NCBI GenBank assembly: GCA_026985625.1
Contig: JALSQC010000326.1
Coordinates: 1 to 8,170 of the forward strand
Length of the DNA stretch: 8,170 nucleotides
Source of the DNA: Bacteroidales bacterium
Lineage (GTDB): Bacteria > Bacteroidota > Bacteroidia > Bacteroidales > JAFGXI01
Direction: 5' to 3'
Below are positions 1-7,763 of this stretch, in pieces. Within the stretch, counting starts at the first letter, position 1; each line of letters opens with the position of its first letter. The position numbers were made by a program, and so were the translations under genes. The notes under the pieces were generated by a model. The model was not told the DNA's origin. It was given only the letters and a program-made list of their open reading frames with translations, and did not search any database.

Positions 1-1828
1 ATGGTTTTGGCGATGGTTCTACTATTTTATTTATATAAACAAAGCTTGCTTTGTTTCCATCGACAGTTGATTTTCCGATACCAATTTTCCAATTTGTATC
101 GTCAACCATTTTGTTTTCGTCTTTTTTAAATATTTTATCTTCTATTGTAACCATTGATTTATCTTTTTTTGCTATTTTTTTAAGTAAGTCTAATGTTTCG
201 GCTTTGTTTAGATTCTTTTTTATGCGTTTTAGTGCTATTTTTCGGGCTTTGTCGTTAATATTTGCCGGAACGGTATAAATTGATGCATCAACTCGTTTGT
301 TCCATAAATAATTGTTTTTGTGTTCGTTATAATATTTATGTAATCCTGCGGTATCTTTTATTGCTTTTGTCCATACCATTTTATCGGTTAGGTTAAATAG
401 TAATATTCCGTCGTGATATTCTTGCAAAAGGTATTTAAACTCCGGATATTTTTGGGGTAGGCGAGATTCTTCGTATTTTATAATATTATCGTCTATAAAT
501 TTGTTAAATAGTTTGTTTACGTATGATTTTATATCTGTTTTGTTTAATGTTTTTTTATTGTTTGCCAAATAATCGGCAAATTCTTGTTGTGAGTGTTCTT
601 TTCCGTCTAATGTGTAAAGTGTTTTTGTTAGTTTTGCAGCTTTTGATTTATTCCATTTTCCTGTAAATATTGTATTGTCAACAACTTTATAAAAGTCTTT
701 AAGTGAGTTTTTGTTATATGTAAATTTATATTCGTTTTTTAAACGGGCAATAACTGCTTTTCGGCTTTGGTTTGCACGTGCATCTTTTGATAGTTTTGCT
801 TTAAGTTCGTCTTTCATTTGGTCGAAATTGCCAAGTGGTTTAGTATCTATTAGTTTAATTATATGCCAGCCGAATTTTGTTTGTATTGGTTGTGAGTAGT
901 CGCCTTTGTTTTTTAGACTAAAAGCTGCGTTTTCGAATTCGGGCACCATACGTCCTGTTCCAAACCAAGGTAATTCGCCTCCTTTTCGTCCTGACCCTTT
1001 GTCGTCGGAGTATTTTTTTGCAAGTTCGCCAAAATTTTCTCCGTTTTTTAGTTTGTTAAAGATATCGTATATTTTTTCTTTTGCTTTTTTTCGCTCTTCG
1101 TCTTTCATCGACGGGGGAGTTGCAATCATAATATGTGCAACTTTTATTTTTCCGGGATTTGGTTTTTTGTCGGTTAGTTTAATTATATGATAACCGTATT
1201 TTGTTCTAACCGGGTCTGATATTTGGTTTAATTTTAGGTGATATACTGCATTTTCAAAAGGATAAACCATTTGAAAAGCCGAGAAATATCCTAAATCGCC
1301 TCCGTTATTTTTTGCCGATGGGTCGTCGGATAATTCTTTTGCAAGTTTAGCAAAGTCTTCGCCTGCAAGTAATTGTTTTTTTATTTTTTTTGCTTTGTTG
1401 TATGCTAATATTGTATCTTTTGGACTTGCATTTTTGTCTACCATAACTAAAATATGGCTTGCTCTAACTCTGTTTTGTTTGCGTTGGTATGCTTCTTTTA
1501 TAAGTTTTTCGTCAACGGCTTTGTCGGTTAAATATGGTTTTGTAAGTTGTTTGCGATATCCTTCAAGTTCTTTAATAAATGATTTGTTGGTGTCTAATTT
1601 TTGGTTTTCGGCTTCGATAACTTTAAGTTTAAAATTTTCGAATAGTTGTAAGTAATCGTCAACCGATTTTACGTTGTTTATTGAGTTTGTATTATTTTTT
1701 TTATAAATTCTAATAAATTCTTGTTTTGGTATTTTTTTGTTTCCTATTGTCATTAAAGTTTCGGTTTGACTAAAAACAATGTTAGCAATAAAGATAGAAT
1801 AAATTAGAAATAATATTTTTCTTTTCAT
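1..1828 (-). CDS. SurA/PpiC-type periplasmic peptidylprolyl cis-trans isomerase, two parvulin domains, C-terminus cut by window edge
   Basis: The frame is open from an ATG at 1828 to the left edge, giving 609 complete codons with no stop, so the gene is partial only at its C-terminus. Residues 1-21 form a signal peptide: a basic MKRK start, a hydrophobic run, then the likely cleavage area IVFSQ. Residues about 22-115 resemble the SurA-type N-terminal chaperone region. Parvulin domain 1 spans about 119-220, with RASHILV (123-129), GGDLGYF (176-182) and GYHIIKL (212-218). Parvulin domain 2 spans about 228-328, with AHIMI (231-235), GGELPWFG (283-290) and GWHIIKL (320-326). Both keep the conserved histidines and glycines of active parvulins. 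The remaining 280 or so residues are Lys/Asn-rich and helical-looking, without a motif I recognise. The family is known to isomerise proline bonds and chaperone outer-membrane proteins in the periplasm. The gene lies 57 bp after guaB on the same strand and has no visible promoter, so co-transcription is likely. The family assignment is firm; the precise substrates are unknown. Confidence 0.93.
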   Translation of the reverse strand, partial: MKRKILFLIYSIFIANIVFSQTETLMTIGNKKIPKQEFIRIYKKNNTNSINNVKSVDDYLQLFENFKLKVIEAENQKLDTNKSFIKELEGYRKQLTKPYLTDKAVDEKLIKEAYQRKQNRVRASHILVMVDKNASPKDTILAYNKAKKIKKQLLAGEDFAKLAKELSDDPSAKNNGGDLGYFSAFQMVYPFENAVYHLKLNQISDPVRTKYGYHIIKLTDKKPNPGKIKVAHIMIATPPSMKDEERKKAKEKIYDIFNKLKNGENFGELAKKYSDDKGSGRKGGELPWFGTGRMVPEFENAAFSLKNKGDYSQPIQTKFGWHIIKLIDTKPLGNFDQMKDELKAKLSKDARANQSRKAVIARLKNEYKFTYNKNSLKDFYKVVDNTIFTGKWNKSKAAKLTKTLYTLDGKEHSQQEFADYLANNKKTLNKTDIKSYVNKLFNKFIDDNIIKYEESRLPQKYPEFKYLLQEYHDGILLFNLTDKMVWTKAIKDTAGLHKYYNEHKNNYLWNKRVDASIYTVPANINDKARKIALKRIKKNLNKAETLDLLKKIAKKDKSMVTIEDKIFKKDENKMVDDTNWKIGIGKSTVDGNKASFVYINKIVEPSPKP

Positions 1829-1885
1829 TTTTGTATATTTTTTTAAATTTTAAACATTAATATAAACTAAAAAATTGCATATTTA

Positions 1886-3355
1886 TTATCTGCTGTAATT
1901 TGGTGCTTCGCGAGTAATCGTAACATCGTGAGGATGACTTTCGGTTATTCCCGAGTTTGTAATTCTTACGAATTTTGCATTTTTTAATTCGCTGATTTCT
2001 TTTGCTCCGCAATATCCCATTCCTGCACGTAGTCCTCCAATAAGTTGGTATATAACTTCGGATACTGTTCCTTTGTATGGCACTCGAGCTGCTATTCCTT
2101 CGGGGACAAGTTTTTTTATATCGTCTTCGACATCTTGAAAGTATCTGTCTTTAGAACCTTTTTGCATTGCCTCGATAGAGCCCATTCCACGATATGATTT
2201 GAATTTTCGTCCTTGAAAAATTATTGTTTCGCCGGGTGATTCTTCGACACCGGCTAATAGTGAGCCTGCCATTATTGTATCGGCACCTGCGGCAATTGCT
2301 TTTGCAATATCGCCTGAGTATCTTATTCCACCATCGGCAATAACGGGTATATTGTATTTTTTTGCTATTTTAAAAACTTCGTAAACTGCCGATAGTTGAG
2401 GAACTCCTACTCCTGCAATTATTCGTGTTGTGCAAATAGAACCTGGTCCTATACCTACTTTTATGGCATCGGCACCTGCTTTTATAAGGTTTTCGGCTGC
2501 ATCGGCAGTAGCTATATTTCCTACTATTATATCGGTGTTTGTAAATTGTTGTTTGGCTTTTTTTAATGTTTCTATAACTCCTTTTGAGTTTCCGTGTGCT
2601 GTATCTATTACAATGGCATCGACATCGGCATCGACAAGGGCTTTTATGCGTTCCATTGTATCAAATGTAACTCCAACACCTGCAGCTACTCTTAATCGTC
2701 CTTTTTTGTCCTTGCTTGCATTAGGGCGGTCTTTGGCTTTGGTTATATCTTTATATGTTAATAATCCTATTAATTTGTTATTTTTATCTACAACAGGTAG
2801 TTTTTCGATTTTATATTTTTGTAAAATATCGGCTGCTTTTTCTAAATCGGTTGATTGGGTTGTTGTAATAATTTTTTCGTGAGTCATTACATTTTTTATG
2901 GGTATAGTCATGTCTTCTATAAATCGTAAGTCTCTGTTTGTTACTATACCTACTAATGTTTTGTCATTGTCTATTACGGGTATTCCTCCTATTTTAAATT
3001 CTGCCATTAAGTTGAGTGCTTGTCCAACTGTTGCTTCTTTTTTTATTGTAATTGGTTCGTAAATCATACCGTTTTCGGCACGTTTTACTTTTTTTACTTC
3101 TTTTGCTTGTTGTTCTATCGTCATATTTTTATGGATAACTCCAATTCCTCCCTCGCGAGCAATAGCCATTGCCATCTGCGACTCGGTAACGGTATCCATA
3201 GCTGCTGATATTATTGGTATGTTTATTTTTATGTTTTTTGAGAAATATGTTGATATATCAACGTTTCGGGGTAGGATTTTTGAGTATGACGGTACTAATA
3301 AAACGTCGTCAAAAGTTAATCCTTCGTATGTAATTTTATCTTCTAAAAATGACAT
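1886..3355 (-). CDS. guaB: Inosine-5'-monophosphate dehydrogenase
   Basis: This cytoplasmic enzyme oxidises IMP to XMP with NAD+, the committed step of guanine nucleotide synthesis. The 489-residue product has the usual length of bacterial IMPDH. It opens with the family's typical LTFDDVLLVPSYSKILP (13-29). Two CBS domains are inserted at about residues 95-145 and 152-205 (GGIPVID and EKLPVVD cores), with the catalytic barrel on either side. The active-site loop GPGSICTTR (303-311) carries the catalytic Cys308. DTAHG (251-255), ADGGIR (340-345) and MAGSLLAG (362-369) supply substrate and phosphate contacts. The mobile-flap motif RVPYKG (424-429) and GGLRAGMGYCG (440-450) are present, and the C-terminal tail ends NYSR. 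The start is an ATG that fits the family N-terminus; no Shine-Dalgarno is visible. The gene is divergent from recQ and probably heads an operon with the downstream isomerase. Identity is essentially certain; nothing in the protein looks degraded. Confidence 0.98.
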   Translation of the reverse strand: MSFLEDKITYEGLTFDDVLLVPSYSKILPRNVDISTYFSKNIKINIPIISAAMDTVTESQMAMAIAREGGIGVIHKNMTIEQQAKEVKKVKRAENGMIYEPITIKKEATVGQALNLMAEFKIGGIPVIDNDKTLVGIVTNRDLRFIEDMTIPIKNVMTHEKIITTTQSTDLEKAADILQKYKIEKLPVVDKNNKLIGLLTYKDITKAKDRPNASKDKKGRLRVAAGVGVTFDTMERIKALVDADVDAIVIDTAHGNSKGVIETLKKAKQQFTNTDIIVGNIATADAAENLIKAGADAIKVGIGPGSICTTRIIAGVGVPQLSAVYEVFKIAKKYNIPVIADGGIRYSGDIAKAIAAGADTIMAGSLLAGVEESPGETIIFQGRKFKSYRGMGSIEAMQKGSKDRYFQDVEDDIKKLVPEGIAARVPYKGTVSEVIYQLIGGLRAGMGYCGAKEISELKNAKFVRITNSGITESHPHDVTITREAPNYSR

Positions 3356-3389
3356 AATTATTAATTTAAATAAAAATGTTGCAAATTAC

Positions 3390-3405
3390 AAAAAAACGTT
3401 TTTTT
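3390..3405. repeat. 16-bp perfect palindrome (seven A, CG, seven T) upstream of guaB
   Basis: Seven A, then CG, then seven T form a perfect loopless palindrome centred at 3397/3398, about 35 bp upstream of the guaB start codon and within the guaB-recQ divergent gap. Read on the minus strand it lies where a guaB promoter or operator would be expected. In such AT-rich DNA, A- and T-tracts are common, so the symmetry may be chance. A regulatory role is inference only. Confidence 0.35.
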
Positions 3406-3514
3406 ATTATTATAATTAATAATAATTTTATTTTTTAATTAACAAACCTTAACTTTATTTTACTGTATAAGTAATAAATATACTATGTATAAATATTTTT
3501 TAGTGTAAAAAGTT

Positions 3515-3522
3515 TAAATTTG
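3515..3522 (+). promoter_or_regulatory. Possible Bacteroidota-type -7 promoter element for recQ
   Basis: TAAATTTG matches exactly the TAnnTTTG -7 consensus used by the primary sigma factor of Bacteroidota. It ends 19 bases before the TTG start codon of recQ, which would leave a very short leader. No clear TTTG/TTG -33 box is seen about 19-21 bases upstream; that stretch is T/A-rich only. A second, imperfect match (TAACTTTA) lies at 3450-3457. This call is a weak candidate because the region is nearly all A and T. Confidence 0.3.
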
Positions 3523-3541
3523 TAATTATAAATTATTTTAT

Positions 3542-5443
3542 TTGACTGAGGCAGAAAAAATATTATCTAAATATTGGGGGTTTCCTAAATTCAGGGAACT
3601 TCAGCAAGAAATTATTAATTCGGTTCTTGCCGGTAAAGATACTCTTGGTTTAATGCCTACAGGAGGGGGAAAGTCTATTACTTTTCAGGTTCCTGCGTTA
3701 ATGAGCAATGGTATTTGTATTGTAATTACTCCTTTAATTGCTTTGATGAAAGATCAGGTGGAAAATTTAAAAAATAAAAAGATTAAGGCTGCTGCTATTT
3801 ATTCGGGAATGTCGTATCACGATATTGATATAACTTTGGATAATTGTGTTTATGGAGATTATAAGTTTTTATATGTCTCGCCCGAGCGATTATCTACTGA
3901 TATATTTGTAGAAAGGTTAAAAAAAATGAATGTTAATCTTTTGGCAATTGATGAGTCGCATTGTATATCGCAATGGGGATACGATTTTAGACCTGCATAT
4001 TTAAAAATAAGCGATATACGAAAATATTTACCCGATGTGCCTGTTCTTGCACTAACTGCAACTGCAACGCCAAAAGTTGTTGATGATATTCAGGATAAAT
4101 TAAATTTTAAAGAAAAAAATGTTTTTAGAAAAAGTTTTGAACGTAAAAATCTTATTTATCTTGTTCGTAAATCAGAGGATAAAGAGGCTTATCTATTAAA
4201 TGTTGCCCGAAAAGTTAGGGGAACAGGTATTATTTATGTGCGTAATAGAAGGAAAACTCAACAAATAGCAAGGTTTTTACGTCAAAATGGTATTTCGGCC
4301 GATTTTTATCATGCCGGATTAACAAACGAACAACGCGAGAAAAAACAAAATAACTGGAAAAACGATAAAACGCGTGTAATTGTATCTACAAATGCTTTTG
4401 GAATGGGTATAGATAAGCCTAATGTAAGGTATGTTATACATATTGATATACCTAACTCGTTAGAGGCTTATTATCAAGAGGCAGGACGTGCCGGACGTGA
4501 CGAAAAAACAGCTTATGCCGTTTTATTGTATAATAACGAGGATATTGAGAATTTGCGAAAACAGATTAAAGATAATTTTCCTCCAATTGATTTTATAAAA
4601 AGAGTTTATAGTTTGTTGGGTAGTTATTATAATATAGCAATAGGTGCAGGTAAAAATCAATCGTTTAAATTTGATGTTAGAGATTTTGTGTCAAAATATA
4701 ATTTGGAGGTTATAGAGACTTACAATGCTATAAAATTATTACAAAAAGAAGGATATATATATTTTACCGAGTCGGTTTTTATTCCATCTAAATTAAAATT
4801 TAAAGTCAATCGGCAAGAGTTATACGAGTTTCAGGTTAAAGATAAAATATTTGATTATATAATTAAATTAATTCTTAGAAATTATTCGGGAGTTTTTGAT
4901 GAGTATATAAATATTAGCGAAAGTTTTTTGGCAAAGCAAATAAAAGTAAAAGAAGATGTTATTGTAAAATATTTGATATACTTGTCGAAGCAGGGAATTA
5001 TTAATTATGTATATAAAATTCAGGAGCCGGTAATTCAATTTATGCAGGAACGTTTAGATAAAAAGAATCTTAAAATATCTAAAGATAATTACGAAAAAAG
5101 AAAAAAAATATTTGTAGAAACTATAGAATATGTAATAAATTACGCTTCGTCTGATAATAAATGTCGAAGTCAATTGTTATTGTCGTATTTTGGCGAAACC
5201 GATTCTTATAGATGTGGTAATTGCGATGTTTGTAAACGGCGGAATGAATTAGGATTAAGTAAATACGAGTTTGATATTATTTTAGAGGAAATTAAAAAAA
5301 TATTAAAAAACGAAAACGTAATGTTAAACGATTTGGTAGCTAAAATAAAATATAAATCTAATAAGGTTATAATGGTTATACAATGGTTGTTAGATAATGA
5401 TAAAATAAAATACGATAAAAATCATAAGCTTTATTGGTTTTAG
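3542..5443 (+). CDS. recQ: RecQ-family ATP-dependent 3'-5' DNA helicase
   Basis: The 633-residue product carries a complete RecQ helicase core: motif 0 FRELQQEII (17-25), Walker A TGGGKS (40-45), DESH box (137-140) followed by the RecQ loop CISQWGYDFRPAY (141-153), motif III LTATATPK (171-178), motif IV GIIYVRNRR (229-237), motif V STNAFGMGIDKPNVR (282-296) and motif VI YYQEAGRAGRD (310-320). Residues about 345-535 hold a long helical or winged-helix-like region. The zinc module follows: Cys541, then Cys558, Cys561 and Cys564 in CGNCDVC, after CRSQLLLSYFGE. The last 60 residues look like a small winged helix; no HRDC domain is evident. The start is TTG at 3542. No ATG exists upstream in frame before the stop at 3515-3517, and TEAEKILSKYWGF aligns with the usual RecQ beginning, so the rare start is credible. 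RecQ enzymes unwind DNA during recombination and fork repair. The gene is divergent from guaB and convergent with the glycosyltransferase, so it is probably monocistronic. Confidence 0.95.
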   Translation: MTEAEKILSKYWGFPKFRELQQEIINSVLAGKDTLGLMPTGGGKSITFQVPALMSNGICIVITPLIALMKDQVENLKNKKIKAAAIYSGMSYHDIDITLDNCVYGDYKFLYVSPERLSTDIFVERLKKMNVNLLAIDESHCISQWGYDFRPAYLKISDIRKYLPDVPVLALTATATPKVVDDIQDKLNFKEKNVFRKSFERKNLIYLVRKSEDKEAYLLNVARKVRGTGIIYVRNRRKTQQIARFLRQNGISADFYHAGLTNEQREKKQNNWKNDKTRVIVSTNAFGMGIDKPNVRYVIHIDIPNSLEAYYQEAGRAGRDEKTAYAVLLYNNEDIENLRKQIKDNFPPIDFIKRVYSLLGSYYNIAIGAGKNQSFKFDVRDFVSKYNLEVIETYNAIKLLQKEGYIYFTESVFIPSKLKFKVNRQELYEFQVKDKIFDYIIKLILRNYSGVFDEYINISESFLAKQIKVKEDVIVKYLIYLSKQGIINYVYKIQEPVIQFMQERLDKKNLKISKDNYEKRKKIFVETIEYVINYASSDNKCRSQLLLSYFGETDSYRCGNCDVCKRRNELGLSKYEFDIILEEIKKILKNENVMLNDLVAKIKYKSNKVIMVIQWLLDNDKIKYDKNHKLYWF

Positions 5444-5468
5444 TTATTGGTTTGTGTCGAATAAAACA

Positions 5469-5487
5469 ATAATTAATATTTAATTAT
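5469..5487. terminator. Weak AT-only hairpin between convergent recQ and glycosyltransferase genes
   Basis: Arms AATAATTAA-like 5469-5476 and 5480-5487 are exact reverse complements (8 bp) around a TAT loop. The hairpin lies in the 56 bp gap between the converging stops at 5443 and 5500 and could act on either strand. It has no GC pair and no clean U-tract, so it would be unstable; it is proposed mainly from its position. Confidence 0.28.
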
Positions 5488-5499
5488 ATCATAAAACTA

Positions 5500-6594
5500 T
5501 TATTTTATATTTTTAAAAATATTTATAATGATTTTTTCTTCGGTTTGCCAGCATAGTTCTTTTGTTGCTTTAATTGTATTTTTTTTATAAAAATTAAGTT
5601 TTTCGTTATTGTTTAGCATATTGTTTATTTGTTTTGATATGCTTTCTTTTGAGAAATTGTTTATTAGTTCGCCTACTTGATATTTTGTAATTATTTTTTT
5701 AATTTCGGGTAAATCCGATGCAAGAACAGGAACATTTGAGTGTATATAATCGAATATTTTATTTGGTAATGCATAGTAATAATTTAGACTTATATTTTGT
5801 TCGAGTGATATTCCTAAATCTGCTGTTTGTGTTATTTGTTTTAATTTGTCAAAAGGAATTTTTCCTTTAAATTCTACTTTATTATCTAATTTTAGATTAT
5901 TTGTTAATTTTTTTAGATTTTGCAGTATATCGCCATGTCCGACAATTATAAGTTTTGCATCGATATATGGCATTGCAGTTATAATTTCTTCTAAACCTCG
6001 TCCAATATTTACGGCTCCTTGATATAGTATAATTTTTGTGTTATTTTTATTATTAATTTTTAGCGTTTTTGTGTTATCGCAAATAGGTATATTTCTTACT
6101 ACTTTAAAGTTTGTGTTATATTTTTTATTGTAAATGTCGGCAATTGATTGGCAAACCGTATATGTGTTTTTTAATTTTGGCAGTATGTGTTTTTCTATTT
6201 TTGTCCAAAAATTTTTAACAAATTTGCGGTTGTTTAATTCGGGAACTTCTGTGAACAATTCGTGACTATCATAAACAATTTGCTTTTTTCTTATTTTTGA
6301 TATGTAATAACAAGCCGGTAATGTATCTAAGTCGTTGGCAATAATAATATCATAATCTGAGAATAATAAATAAAAAAATAATTTAATATTATAGTTTGCA
6401 TAAAATAAAAATGTTTTGTTAAATAACAGTTTAAAACGTTTTGTTTTATAGTCTCGATTAATTGGTAAGCTGTTTTTTAATTTGCGTCCAATTAGTGTAA
6501 CATTAAAATTATTATTTAGTAGCGTTGTTGCTACTTTGTTAACTCTTTGGTCGGCTACTAAATCGTTGGTTACACAAATTGCTATTTTTTTCAC
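5500..6594 (-). CDS. Glycosyltransferase, GT4-like (group 1), GT-B fold
   Basis: This is a predicted cytoplasmic or membrane-peripheral enzyme that transfers a sugar from an activated donor to a glycan, lipid or small-molecule acceptor; neither donor nor acceptor can be read from sequence. The 364-residue length is normal for the family. The N-terminal Rossmann half begins KKIAICVTNDLVADQRVNK (2-20) and contains YDIIIANDLDTLP (81-93) and YDSHELFTEVPE (108-119), which are typical of this group. The C-terminal donor-binding half has YQGAVNIGRGLEE (191-203), IIVGHGD (216-222), the strand GISLE (261-265) and PNKIFDYI (277-284) followed by VPVLASD, the usual donor-site region. No signal peptide or membrane segment is evident. 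The start is GTG at 6594; no in-frame ATG lies upstream before the stop at 6616-6618, and VKKIAI is where the first strand should begin. The protein is very rich in Lys, Asn and Ile. It faces murB divergently, which hints at cell-surface glycan synthesis but does not prove it. Confidence 0.88.
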   Translation of the reverse strand: MKKIAICVTNDLVADQRVNKVATTLLNNNFNVTLIGRKLKNSLPINRDYKTKRFKLLFNKTFLFYANYNIKLFFYLLFSDYDIIIANDLDTLPACYYISKIRKKQIVYDSHELFTEVPELNNRKFVKNFWTKIEKHILPKLKNTYTVCQSIADIYNKKYNTNFKVVRNIPICDNTKTLKINNKNNTKIILYQGAVNIGRGLEEIITAMPYIDAKLIIVGHGDILQNLKKLTNNLKLDNKVEFKGKIPFDKLKQITQTADLGISLEQNISLNYYYALPNKIFDYIHSNVPVLASDLPEIKKIITKYQVGELINNFSKESISKQINNMLNNNEKLNFYKKNTIKATKELCWQTEEKIIINIFKNIK

Positions 6595-6686
6595 TATATT
6601 TTTTATTAATATAAATTAACTATGGTAAGTAATACATTTTTTTTAACTTTACATAAATAAACAAAAAAAACGTAAATAAATTTTAT

Positions 6687-7688
6687 ATGATAAAGAAAAA
6701 TTTTTCTTTGCAGTATTATAATACATTCGGACTAAATGTAAAAGCCGATTTTTTTTATGAGTTTAATGATGTTAGCGATTTAATATCTTTGGATTATGAT
6801 TTTAAGAATGGTAAGTTTTTTATTTTAGGAGGTGGTAGTAATTTGTTGTTTACAAGAGATTTTAACGGTCTTGTAATAAAATCGATAAATGATAAAATAA
6901 ATATAGTATCAGAAGATAACAATTTTATATATTTAAAAGTAGGTGCAGGTTTTGTTTGGGATAATTTTGTTGAATATTGTGTAAATAATAATTACGGTGG
7001 AGTAGAAAATTTATCGTTAATACCCGGAACTGTAGGAGCGTCGGCTGTGCAAAATATTGGTGCTTATGGAGTTGAAGCTAAAGATATAATATCAAAAGTT
7101 TATGTTTACGACTTAGAAAATAATAGGGCAGAGGTTTTATCTAATAAAGATTGTTTGTTTGATTACAGATATAGTGTTTTTAAAAAATCAAAAAATAACA
7201 GACTATTAATTACCGATATAGAGTATAAGCTGACAAAAAATAATCATAAATATAATATAAATTACGGTGCTGTTAAAGATAAACTTTTAAACAAGAAAAT
7301 AAATTTAACAAACATAAGAGATGTTATTATAAATATAAGAGAGTCGAAATTACCCGATGTAAATAGACTTGGAAATGCCGGTAGTTTTTTTAAAAATCCT
7401 ATAGTTGATAAAAAAAAGTTTTTAGAATTATTACAAAAATTTCCATCTTTGGTTTATTATAAATTATCAAACGAAAGATATAAATTAGCGGCAGGTTGGC
7501 TTATAGAACAAGCCGGTTTTAAGGGATTTTCTTTGGGTAGGGCAGGCGTTTATAGTAAACAATCGTTGGTTTTGATTAATAAGGGAGGAGCCGAACCAAA
7601 CGAAATAATAAAACTTTCGGATAAAATAATTGAAACAATTTTTAAAAAATTTAGTATAAAAATAGAACCCGAAGTTATTTTTGTATAA
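6687..7688 (+). CDS. murB: UDP-N-acetylenolpyruvoylglucosamine reductase (MurB), type I
   Basis: MurB is a cytoplasmic FAD enzyme that uses NADPH to reduce UDP-GlcNAc-enolpyruvate to UDP-MurNAc, the second committed step of peptidoglycan synthesis. The 333-residue product matches the type I (E. coli-like) length. FAD-domain motifs are NTFGLNVKADFF (12-23), FILGGGSNLLF (45-55) and LSLIPGTVGASAVQNIGAYG (109-128). The substrate side shows DYRYSVFK (159-166) with Arg161, then NAGSFFKNP (230-238) with Ser233, the expected proton donor. AAGWLIEQAGFKG (268-280) and the terminal IEPEV (326-330), whose glutamates include the expected catalytic acid, complete the set. The tyrosine-containing loop between about 185 and 265 is the type I hallmark. 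ATG at 6687 gives a normal N-terminus; there is no Shine-Dalgarno. The gene is divergent from the glycosyltransferase and 75 bp ahead of the receiver gene on the same strand, with no good terminator between them. Identity is firm. Confidence 0.97.
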   Translation: MIKKNFSLQYYNTFGLNVKADFFYEFNDVSDLISLDYDFKNGKFFILGGGSNLLFTRDFNGLVIKSINDKINIVSEDNNFIYLKVGAGFVWDNFVEYCVNNNYGGVENLSLIPGTVGASAVQNIGAYGVEAKDIISKVYVYDLENNRAEVLSNKDCLFDYRYSVFKKSKNNRLLITDIEYKLTKNNHKYNINYGAVKDKLLNKKINLTNIRDVIINIRESKLPDVNRLGNAGSFFKNPIVDKKKFLELLQKFPSLVYYKLSNERYKLAAGWLIEQAGFKGFSLGRAGVYSKQSLVLINKGGAEPNEIIKLSDKIIETIFKKFSIKIEPEVIFV

Positions 7689-7763
7689 CTTTGAACATTC
7701 GCACAATCTGTTTTATAAAGTTTTATTTGATATATAAATAATTATTAATTATTATTGAATAAA

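Noticed and set aside
51..1655. Four plus-strand open frames (51-278, 711-899, 906-1190, 1395-1655)
   Set aside because: All are antisense to the isomerase gene, which is open throughout and has clear parvulin motifs. Their Phe/Ser-rich products are the expected complement of Lys/Glu-rich coding sequence.
2430..2882. 150-codon plus-strand open frame inside guaB
   Set aside because: It lies wholly antisense to the conserved barrel of guaB; its length reflects codon bias on the opposite strand and it shows no recognisable domain.
3020..3419. Plus-strand open frames at 3020-3208 and 3219-3419
   Set aside because: They are antisense to the guaB N-terminal region; the second extends only into AT-rich intergenic DNA and has no recognisable features.
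3356..3541. Riboswitch or purine-responsive leader before guaB
   Set aside because: The gap is nearly all A/T, with no GC-containing stems or conserved aptamer pattern and little room for a structured leader.
5507..5522. 16-bp AT palindrome at the 3' end of the glycosyltransferase gene
   Set aside because: It is loopless, made only of A and T, and encodes the last codons of the protein; chance symmetry is likely.
7485..7706. 73-codon minus-strand open frame
   Set aside because: It is antisense to the conserved C-terminal half of murB.
7687..7722. Possible terminator after murB (AACTTT at 7687-7692 pairing with AAAGTT at 7717-7722)
   Set aside because: Only six pairs around a 24-base loop, and the first arm overlaps the stop codon; too weak to call a terminator.
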